Positions 9,385 through 19,106 of a stretch of 64,000 nucleotides of DNA are shown piece by piece. Source of the stretch: Alkaliphilus metalliredigens QYMF (GTDB lineage Bacteria; Bacillota; Clostridia; Peptostreptococcales; Natronincolaceae); NCBI RefSeq assembly GCF_000016985.1, contig NC_009633.1:3329539-3393538 (forward strand). The letters are read 5' to 3'. Numbering within the stretch: the stretch's first letter is position 1; the number at the start of each line of letters is the position of its first letter. The position numbers were made by a program, and so were the translations under genes. Below the pieces are notes generated by a model. The model made no database searches and was not told the DNA's origin. It saw nothing but the letters and a program-made list of their open reading frames with translations.

Positions 9385-9740
9385 TTATATTATTACTCGC
9401 TCTAAGACTTCTTTATGAGCACTTTGTTGATGAATATTTAATCCATCTAATAACCATCTAAGTTCCCGTTCATCTATGGCAATTGATTTACCCTTGGTGC
9501 CATCTGGCCACTTAAACCGACCTTTTTCAAGACGCTTGTAGTGGAGCCAAAATCCATTGTGATCCCACTCTAGGATTTTAATTTTATCCTGATTGCGATT
9601 ACAAAAGACAAATAGACTCCTAGAGAAGGGATCGAGTTTAAAGCTTTCCTGTACGATGAGAGCCAGGCCATCGATTGATTACGAAGGTCCGTTGGATCAA
9701 GTGAAAGGTAGACTTTGTGGGCAGTACTTTTTCCTAGCAT
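9385..9740 (-). pseudogene. IS66 accessory protein TnpB, frameshifted
   Basis: IS66 Orf2 type protein. The ATG at 9740 overlaps the tnpA stop. The frame reads VYLSLDPTDLR and then shifts near 9677-9680, where one G seems to be missing (RKSIDGLAL expected). The rest is intact in the other frame: PFSRSLFVFCNRNQDKIKIL, then WDHNGFWLHYKRLEKGRFKW to the TAA at 9385. TnpB is required with TnpA for IS66 transposition in studied elements; its molecular role is not settled. Confidence 0.8.
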
Positions 9741-10066
9741 TTTTCAGATAGGATCCCAACAACAGTTTCTAGGGTTTTCGGGTCAAAGTCTGAAGAGATT
9801 TCAATGGACGCCAGTCCAATATGGATACGAACCCCACTGGAGTTTGATTCGTGCTGAGAATTTTTAGGTAAACTTGTAACTTCAATTGGCAACCATTTAT
9901 TTAAATTAGAAGATTGCTTGTTTTCTCTACTAAACTTTGTCATCCAGTATCTTAGAGTGGAAAGACTGATATTATTTTCTTCGCACCAGTCTGTAGCGGA
10001 TCCCTGGCGGGATTTATATGATTCAATACGTTCAAGCCACATAGTTGTTTTTTCTTCCCTATTCAT
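9734..10066 (-). CDS. tnpA: IS66 accessory protein TnpA
   Basis: 110-residue IS66 Orf1 type protein with an N-terminal helix-turn-helix-like segment (WLERIESYKSRQG, WCEENNISLSTLRYWMTKF). It is the only intact gene of this IS copy. The stop codon overlaps the tnpB start (ATGCTAG), and an AGGAGG-like box (GGAGGTC) precedes the ATG. Confidence 0.85.
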   Translation of the reverse strand: MNREEKTTMWLERIESYKSRQGSATDWCEENNISLSTLRYWMTKFSRENKQSSNLNKWLPIEVTSLPKNSQHESNSSGVRIHIGLASIEISSDFDPKTLETVVGILSEKC

Positions 10067-10292
10067 GAGAGACCTCCTTTTGAAGTATTATCTCATGATT
10101 TTATGATGATTGACATGTGGGTTCTAATTGACGCTTACATTACTATGCTTGCAAAGTTTTTTTCATTGTATTTACCATCCTTTCTAGAATATGAAAATAG
10201 TTGTTCAACTCATATTCCATATAAAGACTATTTATTCATGCTCATTTTATAAATATAGCAAAATGATAATATCAACTTCTATTAACTAGACA

Positions 10293-10324
10293 AAACCCAC
10301 TAGATTATCAAAACTAGTGGGTTT
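10293..10324 (-). terminator. Terminator after rhodanese gene
   Basis: Eleven-base perfect arms AAACCCACTAG and CTAGTGGGTTT with a ten-base loop, 48 bp downstream of the end of the broken rhodanese gene. Confidence 0.8.
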
Positions 10325-10371
10325 ACTAACATCCTGACAATATCTATTGTCTATTCATTAATCATATTTCT

Positions 10372-11731
10372 TTAATTTGACTCTCCTAACTCAATTGGGT
10401 TACTTGCATCATCCTGCCATTCATTCCATCCTCCATCGAAAAGAGATATATTTTCTAGGCCCATTACTTCTGCATAAATAAGGACCTCTGCTGCTCTCCA
10501 TCCGGTACCACAGAAAAATGACAATCTTTGGTCTGGTGATATTCCCCACTCATTCCACATTGATTTAATCTCTGCTGCATTTTTCATTGTGTTGTCAATA
10601 TTTCTATAATTATTTAGATCATGACCCCAAGCTGCTCCTGCAGGTCTACCCTTTCCTTCTATATAGCTATACCCTGAAGTAGTTCCGATATATTCTTCCC
10701 AACTTCTAATATCCACTAATTTACTACGCTCTTGATCAGCGAGTATTTCCTTTGCTTCAGGTAAATCTATAATGTAGTTTTTATTTACTGGTACTGTTGC
10801 TCCAAATGCTTCCACAGGCTGCTTTTCTCTTTCTTCTGTTTCTATTTAATATCCGCCATTTTCCCAAGCAACAAAACCTCCATTTAATACCCTTACATCT
10901 TCCATTCCCATATATTTTAATATAGTGGCTACTCTAAAGACTGGTGTAGAGTCACTTCCATAAAGTACTACTGTAGCGTCAACCGTTATCCCATAGTTTT
11001 TAGCGAACTCTTCTAATTCTGAATCTGACAGACGATTCCATATAGAGCATTCTTCTATATCATCTGTATTAATATGCACTGAACCTGGTATATGTCCATT
11101 CAAATAATCTTCTGAAACGTCACCCCAACTAACTTCAAATATTTTATACGATTTTCCATTGTTTCCATTTTCAATTAATTCACTAATCCATGAAGCTGGC
11201 ACCACAAGATGATGGTTAGGATAACTTTCCATAGGTAGTTCCACATCCATGGCCCATTCTTTAACATCATAACGATATATATTCTCTATACCTTGCTGTA
11301 CAAGATATTCTGCCACTATTGAAACATCTTCACCATTAGCATCATAAAGTACTACATTGTTATCAGATGTAATTCCTTTTGTCTTTAGAACGTCCTGCAA
11401 TAGGTTATCTTGACCTTCTACTTCCATTCTAATCCAGTTTGCTGAAAAATCAACTGCACCTCTAATATGTCCGCCTCTGGCTACTCCTTCTAATGCCCAC
11501 CCAATATAAGCATCGTTTATCCTAGTATCTACAACTATCCAATCATTGTCTTCTAATTTCTCCTGCAACTCCTCTGTGGTTATAGCTTGAATCACTGCCA
11601 CCTCTTCTTTATTCACTTCATCTGTCCCCACATCAGAATTATTATCAACCGATATGTCACTGCTACATCCTGTACAAAGCCAAACTAGTTATTATAAGTA
11701 CACATACCATCAATTTAGATATTTTATGCAT
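10372..11731 (-). pseudogene. YnjE-like three-domain rhodanese lipoprotein, broken
   Basis: The ATG at 11731, after AGGAGGG, opens a lipoprotein signal (MHKISKLMVCVLIITSLAL). One extra T near 11681-11683 throws off the frame that would give TGCSSD, the lipobox cysteine. The body then reads two rhodanese domains without an active cysteine (VVLYDANGED, VVLYGSDST). After WENGGY comes an in-frame TAA (10848-10846), then, still in frame, a third rhodanese domain with the active-site loop FFCGTGWRA to 10372. Two inactive domains plus one active C-terminal domain is the architecture of E. coli YnjE, and its neighbours are YnjB/C/D/F-like genes. A GTG at 10815 might allow the catalytic domain to be made alone, but its ribosome site is weak and it would lack export. 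Confidence 0.8.
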
Positions 11732-11976
11732 TTTTTCCCTCCTAGGTAATGTTTAATATGAATTTGTTATTTTATCATCAATCTTCATAAGCTGTCTAAT
11801 TGAATTTATTAATACTCTTAATCCATATCATTACTCTTTTTAATGGGGGTTAACTTCTGTATTATTAATGACATGCCACTTGCTTTTTACAAAACACTTT
11901 TCTTACTATTGATTCTCTTCATTAATAACAGAGATAATAATGGAAATCATTGAGGTCAAAAACCTTATTTACTATT

Positions 11977-13002
11977 TTAAATTTCATAAAAAATCATGCT
12001 TTTAGAATCGATCCTCAAGGAAACCTCTTCACCAACATCAAAAATTTCTTTTGCTGTACTAATGGATTTAATCTCCATCCCCTTTAAGGAAATCCGATAG
12101 TGCATTCTGTCTCCCGCGTAACGACTTCGGGTGATGATCCCTTTTGTATTCGCTTCTTGGTACTCAGGTACAACCTCTATTTCTTCCGGTCTAATCATGG
12201 CTTTTAATTTTACTGTGTTTTGAAGGGTTGTTCTAAAATTCCCTAAGGGACTTTTGAAAATTCCATCCTCTACTTTACCTATTATATAGTTGGTTTCACC
12301 AAAGAAGTTTGCCACTTCTTCAGAAATTGGTTTTTTATATAGTTCCAAGGGTGTTCCATATTGCTTAATTTCTCCCTCTAGCATAATGGCAATTTTATCA
12401 GAGGTCATTAAAGCTTCGTCCTTATCATGGGTTACTAAAATAGTGGTAATCTTTAGTTTTCTTTGTATTGAACAAACAAATTCCCGCATTGTTTCTCTTA
12501 ATCGTAAATCTAAATTAGAAAATGGCTCATCCAGCAACAATACCTTTGGTTCCACTGCCAAGGCCCTGGCAAGGGCAACTCTTTGTCTCTGTCCACCAGA
12601 TAGTTCATTTGGATATTTATGTTGCTGCCCATCAAGCTCCATTAAGCTCAGCATTTCCTTCACTTTTTCTTTTCTAATTTTCTTATCTACCTTTGCCATT
12701 TTTAGCCCAAACTCAATATTCCCCTCCACAGTTAAATGAGGGAACAGTAAATAGTCCTGAAATACAATGACTGCGCCTCTTTTTTCAACTGGTATGTTCA
12801 AAACCGACTGATTGTTAATCAATATATCTCCTTGATCTGGTTCCATTAGCCCTGCAATAATTTTTAGTGTTGTTGTTTTTCCACAACCTGAAGGACCCAG
12901 CAGTGAAATCATTTCTCCTTCTTCAATGGATAGGTTCATATCATTTAATATTTTTTTATCTTGAAAGCTTTTATAAATTTGCTGTAATTGAATTTGTGAC
13001 AT
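11977..13002 (-). CDS. ABC importer ATP-binding protein, YnjD-like
   Basis: 341-residue ATPase of the iron/polyamine-type importer class. Walker A is GPSGCGKTT near residue 35, the signature LSGGQRQRV, Walker B LLLDEPFSNLD, the H-loop VTHDKDEA, and a C-terminal TOBE-like domain after residue 240. It energises the two permeases upstream. The start follows AAAGGAG. Gene order binding protein, permeases, ATPase, rhodanese matches ynjB-ynjC-ynjD-ynjE of E. coli. The substrate is unknown; thiamine, polyamine and iron importers share this subunit type, so the general label should be treated with care. Confidence 0.85.
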   Translation of the reverse strand: MSQIQLQQIYKSFQDKKILNDMNLSIEEGEMISLLGPSGCGKTTTLKIIAGLMEPDQGDILINNQSVLNIPVEKRGAVIVFQDYLLFPHLTVEGNIEFGLKMAKVDKKIRKEKVKEMLSLMELDGQQHKYPNELSGGQRQRVALARALAVEPKVLLLDEPFSNLDLRLRETMREFVCSIQRKLKITTILVTHDKDEALMTSDKIAIMLEGEIKQYGTPLELYKKPISEEVANFFGETNYIIGKVEDGIFKSPLGNFRTTLQNTVKLKAMIRPEEIEVVPEYQEANTKGIITRSRYAGDRMHYRISLKGMEIKSISTAKEIFDVGEEVSLRIDSKSMIFYEI

Positions 13003-13036
13003 CCTTTATTCTCCTTTGTTCTCACAAGGTACTTCT

Positions 13037-13846
13037 CTATAGATAAAAATAGTTTTTGGCACTGTAATAGGACTTGATGGCCTTTTCCATCATAATTAAC
13101 ACAACTAAAGTAGCTAAAATAAATACCATACTATAGGCTGAAGCCATCATCCGATCCCCACTTTGAATATAAGGGAACATCATCATAGGAAAGGTTATAA
13201 TCCTGCCCCCACCGATTAAAAAAGTTAAGAAATATTGACTAAAGGAAACAATAAAAACAAGGCTGCCAGCAGAAATGAGACCCGGGGCAATGAGAGGCAA
13301 TGTAATGTTTGTAAAGGTTTGAATAGAATTAGCCCCCAGTACCCTTGCTTGCTGTTCCATTGATTCCCCTATGATTTCAAAGACATCCGTCAGTATTCTA
13401 ATGCCATAGGGTAAACAAGGTATGAGGTGTACCAACACCACCCCTGTAAAACGATTTGCCAATCCTAATCTAATAAAGGTCAAATGAATACCCATACCCA
13501 CTGCCACCGGAGGAACAATAATAGGGGCTAACACCAACATTTTTATAAACTGTTTCCCTTTAAAATTGTATACACCCAATGCCTTAGCCGCTGGAATACT
13601 TATGATTAAGGTAACAATCGTCACAACCAAAGAAAGCCGAATACTAAGAAGAAGGCTTTTCAGTGCTCTGCTGGAGGGATCCAAGACATGTAAAATCCCC
13701 CGCAGGCCAAATTCCCGAGGGAATAGATTTGGCCAAGGCCAACTCTTTGAAAAACTCCAGGCCACCAAAACCAGTAGCGGCAGAATCAGTAAAAGAATCA
13801 TAATATGCATAATAAAACTAGATAATGTCCTGTTTCTCTTGTTCAT
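13037..13846 (-). CDS. ABC importer permease, second YnjC-like half
   Basis: About 269 residues with six predicted membrane helices and the BPD_transp_1 EAA loop (EQQARVLGANSIQTFTNITL). It pairs with the permease encoded upstream; in E. coli the two are fused in YnjC. The frame opens five codons earlier, overlapping the preceding gene, but the ATG at 13846 has GGGTGA at better spacing, so I choose it. It is tightly packed in the operon, with no promoter space on either side. Confidence 0.85.
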   Translation of the reverse strand: MNKRNRTLSSFIMHIMILLLILPLLVLVAWSFSKSWPWPNLFPREFGLRGILHVLDPSSRALKSLLLSIRLSLVVTIVTLIISIPAAKALGVYNFKGKQFIKMLVLAPIIVPPVAVGMGIHLTFIRLGLANRFTGVVLVHLIPCLPYGIRILTDVFEIIGESMEQQARVLGANSIQTFTNITLPLIAPGLISAGSLVFIVSFSQYFLTFLIGGGRIITFPMMMFPYIQSGDRMMASAYSMVFILATLVVLIMMEKAIKSYYSAKNYFYL

Positions 13847-13853
13847 TTTATAT

Positions 13854-14717
13854 TCACCCATTATATTTATTTAGCAGCTTAAAGATCTTGTAATAAACCC
13901 ATATACATAAAAAAGAAATAAACGTTAGCACCATATTAATGGTCATTGTATAAGGTCTGTGACTCCAATCAGGATTCATATACTCAGCATAGGCTTGTAC
14001 TGGTAATGCTCTAGGCGCTGTAGGTCCTATTAAAAAGGGTACCTCATAGGCTCCAAATGAAAAGGCAAAAATAATAATAAAGGAAGAAAAAATTGAAGGC
14101 ATGGTTAGGGGGATTAACACATGCCAGAACACTTGCTTATTGGTGGCTCCAAGATTTAAAGCTACCTCTGAAAGCTTATTGTTCATATTACTTAATACAG
14201 TATAGACCACCATAGCAATAAATGGCGTTCCCTTCCATACGTAAGCCAATATGATGCCAATACCGTTTTTATCAAATAATAAGGCTGGAAATTCTGACTG
14301 TTGGCTAATAACCCCCAATGCGTAAGCCATTCTTGCTAGAATACCACTTTGCCCTAGAATATTATACACCAATAGAGCTGCCACCACGTGGGGAACAATA
14401 ACAGGAAGCTTATAGACTATCTCTTCCAATCCTTTTTTATGCTTACTATTTACAATGGAATACGCCAGTAGAACGCCTAAAACCACTGAAATACTAGAGG
14501 ATACAAATGCAATCCAAAGACTAAATCTCAAAGAAGTTAAAAAGCCATGATCTGTTAATACTTCCTTATAATGATTTAAAGTAAATTCCCGCAAGCCAAT
14601 TGCAGGAAAGTATCCTAAGCTCTGTAAAAATGTCATGCTTAACCCAGCTACAAATATCCCAAAAAAAATCGTCATAGCTGGCAGTAACATGATATACGGC
14701 TTGATTGTTTTCTTCAA
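13854..14717 (-). CDS. ABC importer permease, first YnjC-like half
   Basis: 287-residue membrane protein with six helices and an EAA-type loop (SEVALNLGATNKQVFWHVLI) for docking the ATPase. It starts with TTG at 14717 after GGGTGAGGG, 13 bp from the end of the binding-protein gene, and its end almost touches the next permease. Family BPD_transp_1; substrate not deducible. Confidence 0.85.
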   Translation of the reverse strand: MKKTIKPYIMLLPAMTIFFGIFVAGLSMTFLQSLGYFPAIGLREFTLNHYKEVLTDHGFLTSLRFSLWIAFVSSSISVVLGVLLAYSIVNSKHKKGLEEIVYKLPVIVPHVVAALLVYNILGQSGILARMAYALGVISQQSEFPALLFDKNGIGIILAYVWKGTPFIAMVVYTVLSNMNNKLSEVALNLGATNKQVFWHVLIPLTMPSIFSSFIIIFAFSFGAYEVPFLIGPTAPRALPVQAYAEYMNPDWSHRPYTMTINMVLTFISFLCIWVYYKIFKLLNKYNG

Positions 14718-14730
14718 CTTCCCTCACCCT

Positions 14731-15984
14731 TTACAGGATGTTTTCCATCCATATTTCTTCAATAATCGGAACAAAATTTGCGGGCATTTCAGGAACTCTA
14801 TGATCTAGTAGAATATGCTGTGGCAAAGCGCCTTCACCGATTTGAATATCATCAAAAATCACTCTTTCTGAATCACTTAATCGAGTATTGTCTAAAACCG
14901 GAAGATCTCCCCAGTTATCTGGATTATATTTAGAAGCTTGGGCTTCTACACTTAATATAAAGTCAATCACCGCCAGTGCCCCAGCCTTATTAGGTGCATT
15001 ATCAGGAATTGCTAAAAAGTGAGTATTTCCTATGGTACCCTTTTCAAATACAAATGTATTGGTTGTCCGTGGAAATTCCCCTGTCTTAATTCTTGCAGCT
15101 GCTTCATTGGGGTTGTAATTCATGCTCATAAAAACCTCATGATCTGCGTACATGTTATCTAACTGTGCGATCGTAGCAGGATAAGTTTCACCATTTCTCC
15201 ATAGATAAGGCTTTAGTTCCTTTAAATAATCCATGGCAGGTTGAATTGCCTTAGCGATGACTTCTTTGTCTGCTTCCATGGTGATAAATTGTTCATACCC
15301 TACAATATCATAAATGATATTTCTAATAAAGGCACTACCTGTAAAATCCGGTGGTGCTGGATAAGTGAATTTTCCTGGATTGTTTTTCACTAACTCCATT
15401 AATTCCTCATGTCCTTTTGGTACTTGTTCTACCCTTGCTTCATCATAAACTAAAACAAATTGTGCCTTTCCATAGGGTGCTTCATAGCCCTCTACCGGAA
15501 ACCCAAAGTCATATTTTACTTCTACCGATTCAGCATCGATATATTGGTTGAAGTTAGGTAATTTATGAGTAAAGGGACCATACAACAAATCATTACTTCT
15601 AGCTGTGGAGAAATTCTCCCCATTGATCCAAATGACATCTGCTGTACCGGTAACATTCATTTGTTTTTCACCCAGTAGCTTATTTAAAACTTGGTCTATA
15701 TCCATAGGCACTCTATTTAAGGTAATGTTATACTCTTCCTTTAATCGAGGAACTAAGAAATTGTCTAACCAGTCATTAGTCATTTGACTGCCACCCCAAC
15801 CATAGAAGCTTATTTCAGTTCCTTCAGCTTCCTCTAGAATACTTTTCCAGCTTTTTTCTAGTAGATCTTCATTTCCACCGGCCACAACAGCCTCCTGACT
15901 ACATCCTGCTAAGTTAAAAATAAGTCCAGCTATCAATAAAAATAAAATTATTTTTCTCATAATAGTCTTTTTCCCCTTTATCAT
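14731..15984 (-). CDS. ABC substrate-binding lipoprotein, YnjB-like
   Basis: 417-residue extracytoplasmic binding protein. The lipoprotein signal ends in FNLAGC near residue 28. The mature part resembles the extracellular solute-binding family containing E. coli YnjB: an early WGGSQ segment (FYGWGGSQMTNDWLD), PAPPDFTGSAF in the middle and a PDNWGDLPVLD-like end. The start ATG at 15984 has GGGAGGG seven bases upstream. It heads the importer genes; the solute is unknown. Confidence 0.85.
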   Translation of the reverse strand: MIKGKKTIMRKIILFLLIAGLIFNLAGCSQEAVVAGGNEDLLEKSWKSILEEAEGTEISFYGWGGSQMTNDWLDNFLVPRLKEEYNITLNRVPMDIDQVLNKLLGEKQMNVTGTADVIWINGENFSTARSNDLLYGPFTHKLPNFNQYIDAESVEVKYDFGFPVEGYEAPYGKAQFVLVYDEARVEQVPKGHEELMELVKNNPGKFTYPAPPDFTGSAFIRNIIYDIVGYEQFITMEADKEVIAKAIQPAMDYLKELKPYLWRNGETYPATIAQLDNMYADHEVFMSMNYNPNEAAARIKTGEFPRTTNTFVFEKGTIGNTHFLAIPDNAPNKAGALAVIDFILSVEAQASKYNPDNWGDLPVLDNTRLSDSERVIFDDIQIGEGALPQHILLDHRVPEMPANFVPIIEEIWMENIL

Positions 15985-16080
15985 TTCGAACCCTCCCTCT
16001 TTCTTAACACGTCTTTATTACTTCCATGTTTTAAGACATCCCCCATGTGCTTAATTGTGGTTCTGCTAAGGGATCTATAC

Positions 16081-16674
16081 TCACTCCATTGATTTACAAT
16101 ACTTCAGTACTACTCTAAAGCGAATGATGCCAGTCATTAAAATAATCGCATTGAAGGTCATTAAAATTGGAAAAATATAGGATGGCAGTAGTGCCATTAA
16201 AGTAAATACGATAAAAGTTTCTGTTCTCTCTGCAATACCGATATCGTAATGCATACTCTTAACCCCGTTGTTTTCAAATAGAGCACCTGCAACGATAAAA
16301 GTAGTGAAATTGAAAATTACCACAATATAAAAAAGAAAATAGGCATAATTAGCTTGTGGAAATCTATAGGTAAAGCCTAGTATATAGATAGCTTCTACCA
16401 TTCTATCTAAAATTAAATCCATATAGGCACCACCCTTTGAAGTCTTTCCTGTAAGTCTCGCCACGGTACCATCCAATACATCTAGTAAACCTGATAACCA
16501 AAGGGATAGAATACTAGAAATCATCCAACCTCCTGCCGCAAAGAAACTTGCCAGAGTTCCTACTCCAAAAGCTAGCCAAGTAATTGACTTAGGTGTTATA
16601 TTAAGCATAACTAGTTGCTTTGCCATCATATTAAATATTGGCTGAAATTTAGCACGACATTTAGTATCTATCAT
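16081..16674 (-). CDS. CDP-alcohol phosphatidyltransferase, YnjF-like
   Basis: 197-residue integral membrane enzyme of the CDP-OH-P transferase family, which joins a CDP-activated lipid to an alcohol. The full signature is present: D65, D68-G69, A72-R73, G82, D86, D90 (DGx2ARx8Gx3Dx3D), where the aspartates bind metal. About five or six membrane helices follow. The alcohol acceptor is not predictable. The position beside YnjB/C/D-like genes repeats the E. coli arrangement, where ynjF lies in the same cluster. ATG with GAGGAG upstream. Confidence 0.85.
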   Translation of the reverse strand: MIDTKCRAKFQPIFNMMAKQLVMLNITPKSITWLAFGVGTLASFFAAGGWMISSILSLWLSGLLDVLDGTVARLTGKTSKGGAYMDLILDRMVEAIYILGFTYRFPQANYAYFLFYIVVIFNFTTFIVAGALFENNGVKSMHYDIGIAERTETFIVFTLMALLPSYIFPILMTFNAIILMTGIIRFRVVLKYCKSME

Positions 16675-16727
16675 CTTTTTACTCCTCGTATCATATCATT
16701 TTAGTTCTATTACATAACAGTAATTAT

Positions 16728-17519
16728 CTAAATTTTTCTTCCACTTTCTTTGGGGTTAATTGTTCCTTTAGTACTACTGCAATCATTAATAACAGCACCT
16801 GTTTCAACAGAAACAGTGTCTCTATTTTTACTTTGTCTATTTCGATAAATACCATGAATGATGCTGGCCAATATTGATATCGCAAAGATAATCAGTAACC
16901 CTGTCACAAACATTCTGGCACCACCGGTCAGCATCCCACCTACATATGAATAGATCAGCGTTGCAGGTGTCTGCCCGATTCCAGTTGCCATAAAGTACGT
17001 ACCAAATGTGAGTGGTGTCAGACCCCCAGCGTAACTTACAACACCAAAAGAAAGAAATGGAAGCAGGCGAGCGATTAAAATACTTTGTTTTCCGTAGGCA
17101 TCAAAGAATTCATCCACCTGACTAAGACCAGTCTTGGTTGTCAGTTTTTCCACAAATTCTCGACCAAACAGCCTAGCTAAGTAGAATGCTGCGGCAGCCC
17201 CTGCCATGGCACTCACCCAAGATAGTAGAGCCCCCTGCCACCAACCAAATAAATTTGCATTGGCAAAGGTGATCATGAATGCCGGTAGTGGCGGAAAAAC
17301 CACCGCTAGAATCATCAACAGAGTAGAGATCAGCATGGCAAAAGGCCCATAAGAACTAACAAACGCTCTCACCACTTCAAAGTCTCCTGAAGCAAACATT
17401 TGGAAAATCTGATTCATTAAAGCATTGAATCTTGGAATTGTAAAGTAACCTATCAATCCAATCAACAGAATACCTAACACGATTACTTTTTGACCTCTGC
17501 TACTTTTACTATTACTCAT
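16728..17519 (-). CDS. TVP38/TMEM64 (DedA-like) membrane protein, YdjX/YdjZ-like
   Basis: About 263 residues in the SNARE-associated/VTT-domain family: helices near residues 10-30 and 55-85, the conserved FGREFVEKLT segment, and LLPFLSFGVVSYAGGLT, where the re-entrant helix is expected. Relatives are lipid scramblases or proton-linked membrane proteins of uncertain role. The frame extends 18 codons upstream, but AGGAGGG sits before the internal ATG (MSNSKSS) at 17519, which I take as start. E. coli has two such genes (ydjX, ydjZ) in the equivalent cluster. Confidence 0.8.
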   Translation of the reverse strand: MSNSKSSRGQKVIVLGILLIGLIGYFTIPRFNALMNQIFQMFASGDFEVVRAFVSSYGPFAMLISTLLMILAVVFPPLPAFMITFANANLFGWWQGALLSWVSAMAGAAAAFYLARLFGREFVEKLTTKTGLSQVDEFFDAYGKQSILIARLLPFLSFGVVSYAGGLTPLTFGTYFMATGIGQTPATLIYSYVGGMLTGGARMFVTGLLIIFAISILASIIHGIYRNRQSKNRDTVSVETGAVINDCSSTKGTINPKESGRKI

Positions 17520-17603
17520 ACAAGCCCTCCTACTTTTAATTTTACTGCCTACTTTCCTTGGAGTTACTTTCATCCTCTTAATATACTATCTTTAATCAAT
17601 CTC

Positions 17604-18818
17604 TCATTTGGAATGTCCCCCAGGTGCTCCCTCATAGGTTTTTTCAATACATTTTTTAGATTTATATCGATTCTTCCAGTTGGTGAAAGGTCTATGGGGT
17701 TTGATGTCAAAGGAACTGCTACTGGTATAGGTCTCTCCAAATACTAGATCCCAAAGATGGAGAGCCTTTTTTCCTCCAATCAGCATGGCATCCCGGCAAG
17801 AAGCACAGTAAACTACCATGTGTTGAGATGATGCTTGGGAGGCACGCTCTGTCATTACCTGCTGAGCCAGAGGAAAGTTTGCAGCCCCTACCATTCCTCC
17901 CATTCCACAGCAGGTAGTGTTTTCTTTGGATTTTTCTAGTTCTTCCACTTCATATCCTAGTTGGTCCATGATCCAGCGAACCCCAGTATGAATCTCTGGG
18001 ACAGAGCGTGTTGGACAGGAATCATGAATTGCAAAGGTCAGGTCACTTTCCTTGCCCACACCTAGTGCTCCTTCCGGCAGTCCAATCTCCGGCAAAAGAC
18101 TCCAAAGGGAAACCACCCTTTGATTAGGGCTATATTCACCCACCATATTATAGCAATTTTGACAGGCAACAATCACTTCATCTGCTTCTATTTCATCAAA
18201 CTCAGCCTGTAGGCTCCCATACCTTTCATGAAACAGTTCTTCCTGCCCCAATAAGTAGGTTGGTTTACCACAGCACTTTAAAACAGATGACATACCAGAC
18301 AGTTTATCTTGTAAATGCACTAATATAGATTCAACCAACTCTGGTTTATAGGAAGGCAAGCTACAGCCCGGCATAAAGACCCGCTTAACTTGTTTCTCTT
18401 CCTTAGGCCTCTTATTTACTTTGCTTTCTTTAGTAGTATTAAACATTTTAGCGAAACTTAATGTTTGATGCATTTCTATACCTTTATGTCCTTTCAGCGG
18501 TGATTTGCCTTTGTTCTCCTCTACGATGTCTTTTCTCATATGCAAAAAGGCTTCTTTTAAATCTAAGTCCTTAGGACACACTAAAGTACAGTCACTGCAC
18601 ATATTACAGGAGTAAGGGATTATAGGGTCTATATGATCAGCTTCCAAAAAACGATCAAATAATTCCTTTGGAGCACTGGTGAATTCATTTAGCATTTTAC
18701 ATTGCTTCATACACAGTTTACAGATATCCTTCCCATCATCACTAGTTCTTCCTATACACTGCTCAGAAATAAATTGCATTTTTTTTACTGTTTCTGAAGA
18801 ACAGTTATTTTTTTTCAT
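17604..18818 (-). CDS. CCG-domain Fe-S oxidoreductase (HdrB/GlpC-like)
   Basis: 404 residues. The N-terminal part carries cysteine clusters for [4Fe-4S] binding (ICKLCMKQC near 33; SCNMCSDCTLVCP near 71). Two CCG domains follow (MPGC, CCGKP, CQNC; then HDSCPTR, CCGMGG, CASC). Such CCG domains bind unusual Fe-S clusters and act in disulfide reduction or electron transfer in heterodisulfide reductases, GlpC and LutA. It is the first gene of the ynj-like run, starting at ATG 18818 after AGGGGA. E. coli's ydjY supplies a different ferredoxin-like protein at the comparable place. Confidence 0.8.
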   Translation of the reverse strand: MKKNNCSSETVKKMQFISEQCIGRTSDDGKDICKLCMKQCKMLNEFTSAPKELFDRFLEADHIDPIIPYSCNMCSDCTLVCPKDLDLKEAFLHMRKDIVEENKGKSPLKGHKGIEMHQTLSFAKMFNTTKESKVNKRPKEEKQVKRVFMPGCSLPSYKPELVESILVHLQDKLSGMSSVLKCCGKPTYLLGQEELFHERYGSLQAEFDEIEADEVIVACQNCYNMVGEYSPNQRVVSLWSLLPEIGLPEGALGVGKESDLTFAIHDSCPTRSVPEIHTGVRWIMDQLGYEVEELEKSKENTTCCGMGGMVGAANFPLAQQVMTERASQASSQHMVVYCASCRDAMLIGGKKALHLWDLVFGETYTSSSSFDIKPHRPFTNWKNRYKSKKCIEKTYEGAPGGHSK

Positions 18819-19030
18819 GATTTTCCCCTATCCAGTTTGTAGTTAATTTAACACCCAATAAAAGTATAGGCTTTACTATCCTTTAGGTCAATTAAAGTAA
18901 CATTCGAATTTTTTATAGCATATGGTCTATGTATAGATTATTGATATACACTCTTAATTTGTTTAAGTTCAATCACAAAAACATTCCAGCTACTACTCTA
19001 TTTTCGAGGGTTAGAGACGTTCTAAAAGTA

Positions 19031-19068
19031 AAAACAGCTACCCAGCTATAGAGATAGGTAACTGTTTT
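19031..19068 (-). terminator. Terminator of rhodanese lipoprotein gene
   Basis: Twelve-base arms AAAACAGCTACC / GGTAACTGTTTT with one mismatch; on the minus strand followed by a T-rich run. It lies 39 bp after the rhodanese lipoprotein stop. Confidence 0.75.
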
Positions 19069-19106
19069 GTATGATAGTGCTAATAAAAGATCGTTATTTA
19101 TATCAA

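Larger units (their letters stand above)
7665..10138 (-). mobile_element. IS66-family insertion sequence, decayed
   Basis: Complete by its ends: the left end starts GTAAGCGTCAA at 7665 and the right end is the inverted copy TTGACGCTTAC ending at 10138, the usual IS66 termini. It carries tnpA, tnpB and tnpC in the IS66 order on the minus strand. The eight bases flanking each side (ATTCTTTC and ATTACTAT) are not an exact duplication, so the target duplication has mutated or one flank was deleted. tnpB and tnpC each contain a one-base deletion, so the copy should be immobile unless helped in trans. Confidence 0.9.
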
